This document shows positions 1 to 27,551 of a stretch of DNA of 64,000 bases, piece after piece. This DNA is from Sceloporus undulatus (taxonomy: Eukaryota > Chordata > Lepidosauria > Squamata > Phrynosomatidae), in the NCBI RefSeq assembly GCF_019175285.1, contig NC_056530.1, forward strand, positions 1,763,474 through 1,827,473, in the 5' to 3' direction. The position numbers and the translations under genes were made by a program. Positions within the stretch are counted from its first letter, which is position 1. Each line of letters opens with the position of its first letter. The notes beneath the pieces are model-generated. The model did not search any database. It worked only from the letters and a program-made list of their open reading frames with translations, and was not told the DNA's origin.

Positions 1-170
1 CTGCACTGCAAAAATAATGCAGGTGGACACTATTTTAACTGCACGGCTCAATGCTATGGAATCCTGGGATTTGTCGTTTGTTGTAGCACCAGAGCTCTCT
101 GAGAGAGAAAGTTAAATATCTCACAAAATTACAAATCCCAGAGTTCCAAAGCATTGAATCATTAAAGGGT
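1..170. mobile_element. Foldback MITE, family A (partial at left edge)
   Basis: The two halves are inverted copies sharing gcta/tggaatcctgggatttgt and caaatcccagagttcca around a central agagctctct. The same roughly 215-bp palindromic element recurs across the window. It is a non-autonomous DNA element, probably hAT-like. Confidence 0.6.
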
Positions 171-221
171 TGTTGTTGCTGTTTGTTGTTGTTGTGTGCC
201 TTCAAGTAATTTCTAATAAAT

Positions 222-665
222 AATAATAATAATAAACTTTTTATTTGTATCCCGCTCCTTCCCAAGATCAGGGCGGCTTACAGCAATAGATAAAAACAAT
301 ACAATACACGACAATAAAATCAAAATCAAAATCACATACACATTATACAAAAAATTAAACAGACTAAAAGCCCCATTAGCCCATCCTCTTTGCCACAGGA
401 GAGGAGGGAGGCCCATAGGAATTTAAACGGGGAATGCTTGCTGGAATAAAAAGGTCTTTAGATCCTTTTTGAATTGGGCCAGGGAGGTAGCCGAGCGGAG
501 CTCAGTGGGCAGCGCATTCCAAAGGGCCAGGGCGGCGATGGAGAATGTCCTCCTCGTGGTGGAGGTGAGCCTGGCCCCAGGCACCTTCAGTAATTGCTGC
601 CCAGATGTTCTGAGGGTGCGGGACGGAATATACGGGGAGAGGCGGTCCTTCAGGTATCCTGGGCT
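222..665 (-). mobile_element. L2-like LINE, 3' fragment
   Basis: On the minus strand the sequence encodes the usual end of an L2 ORF2, with LWNALPTELRSATSLAQFKK and a short tail. A 3'UTR follows with the typical motif of a cggcttac block and gcgggatacaaataaaa, ending in (ATT)n. Confidence 0.7.
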
Positions 666-675
666 TTCTGACTTA

Positions 676-1012
676 TGGCGATCCTATAACGGGGTTTGCT
701 TTGCAAGTTTCTTTCTTTGCCATTCCCATTCTCTGAGGCTGAGAGTATGTGACTTGCCCAAGGTCACCCAGTGGGTTTCCATAATTTCTGAAGTGCAAAT
801 GCAGGCGTTGTGCACTTTCCTATGGACTCCAACTTACAGCAACTTTATCAAAGGGTTTCTTTGCAAGATTTCTTCAGGAGGTTTGCCATTGCTTTTTGTC
901 CTAGGAGGTATGCCTGTTCTAGGGTTTCTTTGCCTGAATGGGGACTTGAACCCTGGTTTCCTAGAATTCTAGCCCAACACTCAAAACTACTATACCGCAC
1001 TGACTCAGCTGT
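676..1012 (-). mobile_element. Two Sauria-type SINE copies (one truncated)
   Basis: The conserved block gtgacttgcccaaggtcacc and the body around ttcttcaggaggtttgccat each occur. The second copy runs to the tRNA-like head near 1010. These are tRNA-derived SINEs with a BovB-like tail. Confidence 0.65.
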
Positions 1013-1789
1013 GCAGATCACGCTGAGCTATAACTGACCAACGGTCTTGTTTAGTATAATACAGCTTCTCATGTTTCTAACTCCTTTGGTGTCACTTTGG
1101 GTTCCAAGAAATTCAAGATATAAACAGAGCTTGGGAAAGTAACATTCCAAGGTTTCGCCAACAGCATGGCCAACATTGTGCTGAGAGTTGCTCCCTCTCT
1201 CCCGAATAATCCAACCTGGAAGTAGTAGCTGAAAAAAAGTAACATTCCCAACCACTAAATGTGACAAAGAATAAAATCCACTTGGCCAGATGCAGCTCAC
1301 TGTGGCCCTTTACTACCAGTGGGATTTACCAATTAAATCTCATTTAATTGCCTTCTGGAGCCTGTGGAACAAGGAAAGGGGATCAAGTCCCCAGCAGGCA
1401 ATAGTCCACAGTGGAAGGAGGCATGTGCAGATCAGAGACTAAGGAGCCACCATTTCAAGATCTCGAGCCGCACGGCTGTCTGAGTTGTTAAGGGGCACCC
1501 ATTGGGAGAGGATAGCAGCTGGTGCTGGAAATAGCAAACAATTTTGTCAAGTGGTACCAGTTTAACCCTTGGTTTTGTGGAAATAAGAGAAGGCCCTGGG
1601 TGTCGGGTGGGGTGGGACTAGAGCAGGCTCATGTTGCTTACTTAACACTCGGGAAAGTGTGACCATTTACACAACGACGGCTCCAGTTTCTTTGTCCCAG
1701 CAGACACCAGAGGAAGCCACGAAGGAGAAAAATAACCAACTTCCCTGGAAGTCAACGTCCCCCAGCCTTTCGGACAGATTGTCCCCTCC
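1013..1789. other. Upstream region without recognised gene
   Basis: No coding exon, known repeat or structured element was recognised here. It is the distal 5' flank of TRIM63. Confidence 0.5.
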
Positions 1790-2097
1790 ACCTTGTTTAC
1801 AGAGCTCTCTCCATCTCTCAATCTCTGGAGGGACGATTGCTCAGCCCCCCATGTGACAACATGTCACCCTTTTGGAAACACGACCCCCTTCCCAACCGAT
1901 CCTGCCAGCCGAAGTACATGTGACTCTCGGAGATAAATTATAAATAGACAAGAGGCAGACAAAAGTGCAGAAACCCACAGGCTTGGCTGTACAAGTCGGC
2001 TGACAAGGCACCCTAGAAGCCCAAAAGAAGAGCATAAGACATTTTCTTTGGAGTCTTCAGCTACAAAGGATATAATTTGGAAGCGTCGAACAGGGCA
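1790..2097 (+). promoter_or_regulatory. TRIM63: TRIM63 core promoter and 5'UTR
   Basis: A TATA box (TATAAATAG, 1939-1947) lies about 150 bases upstream of the start codon. The longer string TTATAAATAG (1938-1947) also fits the MEF2 consensus YTA(A/T)4TAR. Further upstream are a FOXO-type element TTGTTTAC (1793-1800), two CATGTG E-boxes (1850-1855 and 1917-1922) and a GTGAC-5-GTCAC inverted repeat (1853-1867). FOXO and muscle transcription factors are known to drive mammalian MuRF1, so the composition fits. The sites themselves are sequence matches only. Transcription likely starts near 1970. Confidence 0.65.
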
Positions 2098-19889
<17,792 letters not shown>

Positions 19890-20545
19890 CAAAACAAGGT
19901 GTCACGAATTCCAAGAAAAGAAAAGGAAACTCTGCCTATACAGAGATACCAGGAGGATTTGGGAAAGATGAAGGGTGGAGTAGGAGAAACCCAAACTGAA
20001 ATGCCTAGGAAGGAAGAGGAGGAGGAGAAAGGCGAAGTCCAGCCAAAGAAGAACCGTTAGGAAAGTGGAATTCCTGACAATTCAGAATGAAATCTTGCAC
20101 AAAGACACTTTTATACACGGGTGCAAAACAGAACCTTTCATACGTTTTATAAGTCATGTGTTTTTTGTACAAAATTGCCATGGCACTTGATTTTTGATTT
20201 TTTTGTAAAGTAATGTGCTTTTCCCTCTTTTTCTTTTTCTTTCTGATTTTCTTTCTTTCGTATCACCCACAGACCGAGGGACATTGATTCTGGGAATTAA
20301 GTTCAAGCATTTCTTTGCACCACGTAGAACCAGTAATAGAGAAGACGACAGTAAAGCTTAGGGTTAGACTGTAGGAAAGAGAACAAAAATACTAGTTTTA
20401 GTTCATTGGTTTGATATAGAATGAGGAGTCTGGTGAAGAATATTCTCTGCCTCAGTGCCTGTAGTTCAAGTGAAAGATGTATGTCAATTTTTCCTTTTGG
20501 TTGTATATAGCTACACAATAAAAATGAATTGTGGTTTTAGCTTTG
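19890..20545 (+). other. TRIM63: TRIM63 3' untranslated region with poly(A) signal
   Basis: The stop codon is followed by about 650 bases with no ORF of note. A canonical AATAAA lies at 20517-20522, and cleavage is expected 10-30 bases later. The end given is an estimate. Confidence 0.7.
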
Positions 20546-20636
20546 GTGGCAACGATTCTTCTAGTAACTGTGTGCTGGAGGGTACCATGGTATTGGCAGA
20601 CCATCAAAATTATTACCTCCAAAACTTTGCAAAGAC

Positions 20637-20637
20637 C

Positions 20638-20672
<35 letters not shown>

Positions 20673-20905
20673 GTTTAATTTATATCCTGCTTCTCCTTCA
20701 GGATCGAGGCAGGTTACAACAATAAAAATTACATCAATAAAATACATAATACATATAAATTAAAATACATACTCCCCTTATCCCTCCTACCCCAAACTAA
20801 TCTACATAATCATAAAAATAACATTATAAAGTACAATTAAAATCAGTTAAATGGTCATAACTAGGGCGAGACACCTCTAGGCAATCTTTGGCCGTCCATA
20901 TCTGT
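20637..20905 (-). mobile_element. L2-like LINE 3' end with (AAT)n
   Basis: An (AAT)n tail at 20637-20672 is followed by ttaatttatatcctgcttct and aggttacaacaataaaaatt, the reverse of an L2 3'UTR. It starts about 100 bases past the TRIM63 poly(A) signal. Confidence 0.65.
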
Positions 20906-21250
20906 GAAACTGGGTCGATCAATCAGGGAATTCAATTTAATTCAGTAATTTAGAAAGCTTTTAAAAAAGATTGATGGAGGAAGCAAAAACTGGGGAAAAC
21001 CCAATAAAGTCAGAAGAAGATATAAAGGAGGCATATCAACAGACATTATTTATTAATTTTTTAAAAAAGTTATATGTTTTGAACTATGCGTGCCATCAGA
21101 GGCCTTCCCTTCCTTAGGGGTTCTTTAAAATGAAATTTCTGCAGCTGAACTTCCCACATCATTTACTGGACAAAATGGGGATATCCAAAATGCACTGGGC
21201 TGGACATGTCTCCAGGGTGTTGGTTTTTTTTAAGCAAAACACATAGACAG
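20906..21250. other. Intergenic DNA, nothing recognised
   Basis: No gene or repeat was recognised. Confidence 0.4.
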
Positions 21251-21255
21251 GTATT

Positions 21256-21483
21256 GTTGTTGTATGCCTTCAAGTCATTTCCGACTTATGGCAACCCTAA
21301 GGCGACCCTATCACGGGGTTTGCTTGGGAAGATATGTTCAGAGGAGGTTTGTCTTCCCCTGAGGCTGAGAGAGTATGACTTGCCCAAGGTCACCCAATAG
21401 GTTTCCATGGCCAAATGGAGATTCAAACCCTGGTCTTCAGAGTGGCACCTCAAGCCTCTAGTCTATACCATGCTGGCTCTCTC
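21256..21483 (-). mobile_element. Sauria-type SINE
   Basis: A reverse copy with ttgttgtatgccttcaagtc at the tail, gtatgacttgcccaaggtca in the body and a tRNA-like head ending taccatgctggctct. Confidence 0.8.
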
Positions 21484-21939
21484 CTTTGGGAAATGGCAGG
21501 TCCCCAAATTCCCCAGCTGCTGGTGGAGGGGATTCTGGGAGTTATAGTCTGCACAAATGACATTCCCAGGCTCTTAGCATCCTTACACAGAAGATAGAGG
21601 AAGATGCCAGGAATTCCTATCAGCTTTGTGAAGAGAAGAGCTGTAAAGGGAGAAGGGTGTGGATCTGTGAGTAGGCAAAATGCCTGACATAATGGGGATT
21701 TTTCTGTCTTCTAGGAACAAAGGATACCCTTGGCTCTAGGGATTTATTGCATAAGTTCCTTTAAAAAAACACCCTGCACTATACACACTGTGTCACCTTG
21801 TTGTGTAAATAGCAGTCTTGGTGTGGGGAGAGGTTGCTAGTTGCATTTCAAGGGGTGCCAATGGGCCCATCCTTTCAAATGGAAATAGCAGTTTTGGGAT
21901 GCACACAGCAAGGGAGCATTGGAGTTGCATCCACAAGAA

Positions 21940-22283
21940 GTTGCAGTGGTTTGAATGTGTGGTACTCTGGAGACAAGGGTTCAAATCCTGGCTTGGCCAC
22001 GTAAACCCACTACAAAGGGTCACAAACTGTTCTTGGCGCTTAGGGCAAGTCACACTTTCTCAGCCTCAGATCATGGGGTTTTCTTGGCAAGTTCAGAGGG
22101 GGTTTGCCATTGTTATTTTAGGAACACAAAACATTTGTTACTCTTGGAACATTATGTGTAGCCTTTTTGTGTCACACAGCAGCCTGTATCCATGATGATT
22201 TTAACTGAGCATAGGCAGTCCAGTTTCTTGGGATCGCTTTGGAGTTGCCATAAATCAGAAATACAACAACAACAACAACAATT
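21940..22283 (+). mobile_element. Sauria-type SINE, rearranged
   Basis: The head reads gcagtggtttgaatgtgtgg and the B-box gttcaaatcct. The middle holds sequence in the opposite orientation. The tail ccataaatcagaaatacaac ends in (ACA)n. It is a mosaic copy. Confidence 0.6.
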
Positions 22284-23257
22284 TCTTACCTTGGATCAAG
22301 ACGGGGGACAACAGCAATTAAAAAACAAACAACACAGACCCATGTTTTATTCTTTTAATAACTATCTTTTAATATCGTAATAATTTAATTCCTTTTTAAT
22401 GTATGGGGATTTTAAAAATGTTTTTAATTGTACTGTTTTTAATGTTGTGAAGCCTCTCTGAGTCCCAGTCCTGGGAAAAGACTGGGATACTGATGATGAT
22501 GATGATGATAATGATAATGATGATGATGATAAAAATAATTTAAAATACAGAGCCATTTAAAAAGACAAATAAGATGTGCACAGAATTTTCCCACAACTAA
22601 AATACGTCATTTACAATTGACAGTGACATGAAGACACACAACAACAACAGCAACATACATACATGCACAGGCAAGCCCACATGCGCATGCACATTCATGC
22701 ACCCACTCTTCCTTTTATTCCCATGCGTACACCCACACCCAGCATGCAGGGCTTTAAATTCCCTTTCCGAAAGTGCCAGGAACATTTTGTGACCCTTCAC
22801 TGCCCATCCATTGCAGTGGAGGTGTACGAATTAAACCAAAGCTGTGGAATGTCTTTCAGATCAAAGGTGGCATTTTATTTCAGGGGCGTTCCAAGGCAAG
22901 AGGAAGCCCCATGTTGCCTAGTTCCAGATATGGTTGAATTTCAGCTGCACCCCACCAAGTCTAGCCAGCAAAGCTAATGGTATCACATGCTGTGTTTTTG
23001 CACTGCAGGTCAAGCACATCTTGAAGACCATGTGATGCTTCCTGCAATTCTACAGGCAGCATGCCAGAGGTGTGCATGACCAAGGCTTAAAAATTGGAAC
23101 AAATTATTCCATCCTGGTTGAGTTCATAGCATTTCCTGCTAATCACTAATATTTCAACCTTTTGGAATGGGAAAACCCCATATGAAAGCTGAGAAAACGC
23201 CCAAGGATGGTGACATCAGGAAGGTACGGCATCATCCAAAATCCACAAAACCTTTAT

Positions 23258-23465
23258 GAAGTCGAAGGCTTTCATGGCCAGCATCCATAGTTTTTTGTAA
23301 GTGTTTTGGGCTATGTGGTCATGTTCTAGAAAAAATCATTCCTGTCATTTCGCCAGCATCTGTGGCTGTAGAGAAGATGCCAGCCCTAGATGCTGGCGAA
23401 ACGTCAGGAATAAATTCTTCTAGAACATGGACACATAGCTTGAAACACTCACAAAAAAACTATAG
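23258..23465. mobile_element. Hairpin element, family C
   Basis: The arms ctttcatggccagcatccat, with cgccagcatctgtggctg, face gatgctggcgaaacgtcagg around a loop near 23375. Same family as 14865 and 47450. Confidence 0.7.
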
Positions 23466-23560
23466 TAATACCTTTATCGGCCAACCAAAATGCACAAAAT
23501 ACATGTCACAAACTTTCAAAGATGGTTTCTTCATCAGGCAAGATGTTAAAAACCATGGGG
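23466..23560. repeat. Short dispersed repeat (family D)
   Basis: The stretch cggccaaccaaaatgcacaa, then tttcttcatcaggcaagatg, recurs at 28400-28480 (reverse), 32380-32470 and 33330-33420 (reverse). Class unknown. Confidence 0.5.
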
Positions 23561-24379
23561 GGGGGATTTAAAAATGGAAGATGTTAGCCATAGGCCTGCA
23601 TTTTGATGTTCTTGTTCTCAATTCAGATGGTATGGAGGGATTACTCATTCCCTTCCTTCTGGCCATGTAGGTGCTGGGACATCCAGTCTAGGAAATAAAC
23701 TTTAAAGTCTATTTGCAAGATAAAAGGCTACTGCCTTTGAAATCTAATTTGTCCCAAATCTCAAATCAGGGAAGGTGTGTGGCTATCTGGAGATTTGGCC
23801 CCAGGACCTGAGGCTTCCCATCTGATCTCAGCTGAGAAGGTCGGGCATTTGTTTTATTTATTTACTTCATTTATATGCCACCTTTCTCCAGGAGCAGGAC
23901 CCAAGGTGGCATGGGTCGACTGTCCCTGCATGCTGTCTTCTCCATCAAAACGGCACCTTCTGGTAGTTGACCAAACCAGTTGTTTGTCAAGGTGTCAGGA
24001 CCAGAGATGTAAACTTTCCTGATAATTTGATAACATAGAATGTTTTCCTCCCAGTTAATTTTTTGGGGCAGGGAGAAATTTTTTGGGAAGAATGCAAAAT
24101 TAGCACCTTTTGATTGGCAGTATCTTTGTTACTTTAGGAACATAAAATACATTATGTATAGCATTTTTGTATCACACAGCATCCTGTATCCATGATGGTT
24201 TTAACTTAAGCATAGGCAGTTCAAGGACAGGATTCAGCCAGAGATCTCGCAGTGGAGCCAACGCATTTCTGTTTTAAAAAGCACTAAGATTACAAAGGAC
24301 CCTTATTCTAATTTCAAGTATTTCCAGCATCATTTCACCACATGGTATAGATAGTGCCATCTTCCATGTAGATATGGGC

Positions 24380-24600
24380 AGGGTGCCCAGACATCCTCCT
24401 TTTCCGGGACATATCCTATATTTCAACCTTCTGTCCAGGAGGAATGTCAAAATGTCCTCCATTCTGAGCATGGCTAAGAAGCATGAATTACTGTAATTTA
24501 TATTTATTTTTATATTAGTGTTTTTAGTTCTGAGAGTTTGTACTGTCCTACATTTTCTTGAATGCCCTGCATTTTGCAGTGCATGGTCCTCTTTTGTAGT
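24380..24600 (-). mobile_element. hAT-like element fragment (CAGGGTGACC family)
   Basis: It starts cagggtgcccagacatcctc and shares gtcctccattctgagcatgg with the fuller element at 53881-54894. Confidence 0.55.
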
Positions 24601-24892
24601 TATGACATCTGGATATAGGCAGCAAACTGATAAGAGATTCTGCATGACTCCCTGCAAAAAATCACAACGATCCATGCCTTGTTTCATACTTTTTGGTGCT
24701 GGGATTGAGCCTGAATTTTGAGGGTGCAGTCAGGAGACAAAATAGAAACTATAGTTTGGATGGTGTTTGGAGAAGACAGGAGCAGTTATCTTAAAAATCA
24801 TCAGAAGAGCAACAAATGCTTCTCTTTCAGATACTTATTTCCGGCCCCAACGGCATTAGCAAGATACCAATCTGTGATTTTTCATGGCATAG

Positions 24893-25092
24893 CCTACATC
24901 TGCACTTCAGAAATCATGCAGAATGAAACCAGATTTAACTGCCTTGGCTCAAGGCTATGGAATTATGGCTTTTGTAGTTTTGTGAGATATTTAGTCTTTT
25001 CTGTCAGAGCACTCTGGTGCCACAACAAGCTACAAATCCCAGGACTCCATAGCATTGGCCCACGGCACTGAAAGTGGTGTCTAAGTGAATTA
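24893..25092. mobile_element. Foldback MITE, family A
   Basis: Ends agcctacatctgcacttcag and a decayed partner near 25085. Inner arms are ggaattatggcttttgtagt and aagctacaaatcccaggact. Confidence 0.65.
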
Positions 25093-25339
25093 TTTTTGTG
25101 CTGCAGGTCAAATGCATTCAAGCATCTGCTGCTTGAAACTATTCCCAAAAAAGTATACAATCCAAATTGCAAGCCTTGATTTTGCCATTTTATATAAAGG
25201 ACACCATTTTACTGTGCCATTGTATTTAATGGGACTTGAACATCTGTAGATTTTGGCATCATTGGGGAGTCCTGAAACCAAATCCCAGCAGATATCAAGG
25301 GCCCACTTTATTTTCAAGCCGTGGATCCTTGAATCTATG

Positions 25340-25920
25340 GATATCCTCCTTTAACTGTCCAGCCCTCGCAACCAGACATGGCTAGAGGGAGTATGACGGC
25401 TTGTACGATTCTAGTTGTATATCCTTGCATTTTAGGATCTTCTAATAGTTCTTTTGCAGCTGTCTTTCCTATTCTTAACCTTCTTATGATTTCCTGGCTG
25501 CAGTCGCCATTTCTATCCATGTTTGGTCCCAGGTAGGAGAATTCTTTTACTATTTCTGTTGCTTTGTTGTCTAATTGAAATTTGTGTCGTTTCTCTTAAG
25601 GGCTGTTCGACAATGGAATGCACTCCCTCGGAGAGTGATAGAGTCTCCTTCCTTGGAGGTCTTTAAACAGAGGCTGGATGGCCATCTGTCGGGGATGCTT
25701 TGATTTGGATTTCCTGCATGGCAGAATAGGGTTGGACTGGATGGCCCTTGAGGTCTCTTCCAACTCTATGATTCTATGACCACGATTCTTGTTTTCTTTA
25801 TGTTCAACCACTGGCCTGCCTTTGTGCTTTCTTCCTTGATCTGTCTTAGCAGGACTTAATACTACTTAGTACTTAGTTACTTAGTACCATCATTTGTTTT
25901 AGCAGATCTTGTAAAAATTA
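25340..25920 (-). mobile_element. BovB LINE fragment interrupted by CR1
   Basis: The minus-strand peptide NGDCSQEIIRRLRIGKTAAK, then VILPLAMSGCEGWT, is BovB reverse transcriptase. BovB-like sequence resumes after 25780 (cttgttttctttatgttcaa). The gap is filled by the CR1 end at 25600-25778. Confidence 0.7.
25600..25778 (+). mobile_element. CR1 LINE 3' end inside BovB
   Basis: The sequence agggctgttcgacaatggaa through ctctatgattctatgac is a 5'-truncated CR1 with its octamer-type end. It splits the BovB fragment. Confidence 0.8.
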
Positions 25921-25944
25921 TTATTATTATTCCCTGACAGGCCG

Positions 25945-26410
25945 TCCCATTATATTGATATGGTTTGCCCTTGTCTGCCCCAAGATGCCTCATTTTAATT
26001 CGGTCTAATTAATTTTAATCTGTATTTTATAATGTCATTGTTTAGTTTTATAATGGGGGGAGGATAAGGGGAATTATGTATTTCTTTATGTATGTGCAGG
26101 AAAAGAGATTCCACCTCAACGTTAGGAGGAACTTCCTGACAGTAAGGGCTGTTCGACAATGGAACACACTCCCTCGGAGTGTAGTGGAGTCTCCTTCCTT
26201 GGAGGTCTTTAAGCAGAGGCTGGATGGCCATCTGTCGGGGATGCTTTGATTTGGATTTCCTGCATGGCAGAATAGGGTTGGACTGGATGGCCCTTGGGGG
26301 CTCTTCCAACGCTATGATTCTATGATTCTATGATACTGTATATGTTGTTGTGGATGTATTTTAGTATTGTAACTCGCCTTGATCGTTTTTGGAAAAGCGG
26401 GCTATAAATA

Positions 26411-26443
<33 letters not shown>

Positions 26444-26462
26444 TATTATTATTATTATTATG
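25945..26462 (+). mobile_element. L2-like LINE 3'UTR with a CR1 inserted
   Basis: L2-like 3'UTR runs 25945-26096 and resumes at 26336 (ttgtaactcgccttgatcgt, aagcgggctataaataaata), ending in (AAT)n. A CR1 end fills the middle. Confidence 0.6.
26098..26335 (+). mobile_element. CR1 LINE 3' end inside L2
   Basis: It runs from aaaagagattccacctcaac through gtaagggctgttcgacaatg to repeated ctatgattctatgattctat, the CR1 terminus. Confidence 0.8.
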
Positions 26463-26479
26463 TTTATTGATTAACCCTT

Positions 26480-26680
26480 GACGATGATTCTGTGCAATTC
26501 TACCGTTACAAAACTGTTGTCTAATGATAAGTTATCTTTTAATTGATATTATTACTGTTGATATGATGTATTATATTGGATGTATTATATTTTATTGATT
26601 GTATTTGTATGTTTTGATCGGGTTGTAACCCCGCCTCGATCCGCAGGGAGAGGTGGGGAAATATATTATTATTATATTAT
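26480..26680 (+). mobile_element. L2-like LINE 3' end
   Basis: The L2-type terminus gttgtaaccccgcctcgatc and gggagaggtggggaaatata is followed by (ATT)n. A Tigger-like MITE sits in the (ATT)n tail. Confidence 0.6.
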
Positions 26681-26682
26681 TA

Positions 26683-26936
26683 CAGTGCTCCCTCGGGTTA
26701 CGAAAGTAATTCGTTCCGCGGCCGCTTTCGTAACCCGAAAAGCCTTCGTAAGCCGAAATGCCATAGGCGCTAATGGGGAAAAGCCGCGATTTCGTGGGAA
26801 ATAGCGCCGAAAAGCACCAAAAGTTTTTTCGTAACCCGAAAAAACATTCGTAACCCGGAACAATTATTTCCTATGGGATTTTTTCGTATCCCGGAAATTT
26901 CGTAACCTGGGTATTTCGTATCCCGAGGTACCACTG
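26683..26936. mobile_element. 254-bp Tc1/mariner-superfamily (pogo/Tigger-like) MITE
   Basis: Terminal inverted repeats cagtgctccctcgggttacg and its partner cgtatcccgaggtaccactg are flanked by TA on both sides (26681-26682 and 26937-26938). The interior repeats ttcgtaacccgaaaa in both orientations. Confidence 0.85.
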
Positions 26937-27105
26937 TATTATTATTATTGATATCCCACCTTCCTCCCAGTCCAGGGACTCCAGGCGGCTTACAAATCTA
27001 AAACAGTCCAAGCTGAAATGCTAGAAAACATGCAAAATGCAAGTCTAAAAAAAAACCAGTTCCACAATCCCAACAATGAAAAGAACATTCCATTGTGAAA
27101 AGTGA
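26937..27105 (-). mobile_element. L2-like LINE 3' end
   Basis: The block ttattgatatcccaccttcc and ggactccaggcggcttacaa is the reverse of the L2 3'UTR consensus. It directly abuts the SLC30A2 promoter region. Confidence 0.6.
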
Positions 27106-27109
27106 AAGT

Positions 27110-27492
27110 TTCCAAGTGAAAGTTTGGAAACCCAAACCAGGAGAGTGTCAGCTGGCTTTGAGGAGGAGGCAAAAGGCAAGGCAAGGAAGGCCTGGGATGG
27201 AGATCCTTCCTTGGAGGATGGAGATGCAGAGAGGGCTTTGCAGCCGCCTCCAGCTCTTTTTGCGCACGAATCGGCTGCGTTTCCACCCGAGATAAGAAGA
27301 GGCAGCTGAGAGCAAAGCTGGCCTTTGGCAGGAGCTGAAGCAGCCAGAAAAGAGCTGCAAGGGCCATTGGAGAGCCAGGGAAAGCAGAGCCGCAGGGCGA
27401 TCGGGGAGTTCCAGGGAGCTGGTCCAGGGCTCCCTTGTAAGGCTCACCTGTCTGGGACTCACCTGTCTGGGACTCACCTGGAACTGCCAAGG
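27110..27492 (+). promoter_or_regulatory. SLC30A2: SLC30A2 promoter and 5'UTR region (GC-rich)
   Basis: The 380 bases before the start codon are richer in G, C and CpG than their surroundings. They contain TGCGCAC (27261-27267), which matches the metal-response-element core TGCRCNC bound by MTF-1, a known ZnT2 regulator. Just before the ATG a 15-bp unit (27443-27457 and 27458-27472, with a partial third copy to 27480) repeats the E-box CACCTG three times. No TATA box is evident. Function is inferred from motif matches and position. Confidence 0.55.
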
Positions 27493-27551
27493 ATGGAAAG
27501 GAGGCCCGGAGAAGCCGAGAAAAGCCACCTTCTCAACAGCTTGGAGAACAG
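27493..27551 (+). CDS. SLC30A2: SLC30A2 coding exon 1 (start codon, residues 1-19)
   Basis: An ATG in good context (A at -3, G at +4) begins [19 protein letters not shown], like human MEAKEKQHLLDARPAIRSYTG in composition and position. The donor is gtaaca. The two-base phase joins exon 2 to give R-SYLG, matching human IRSYTG. This agreement across a 6-kb intron supports the call. Confidence 0.82.

Noticed and set aside
2077-2097. Upstream TTG start for TRIM63 adding seven residues
   Set aside because: The family starts at MDY, and a non-ATG start has no support here.
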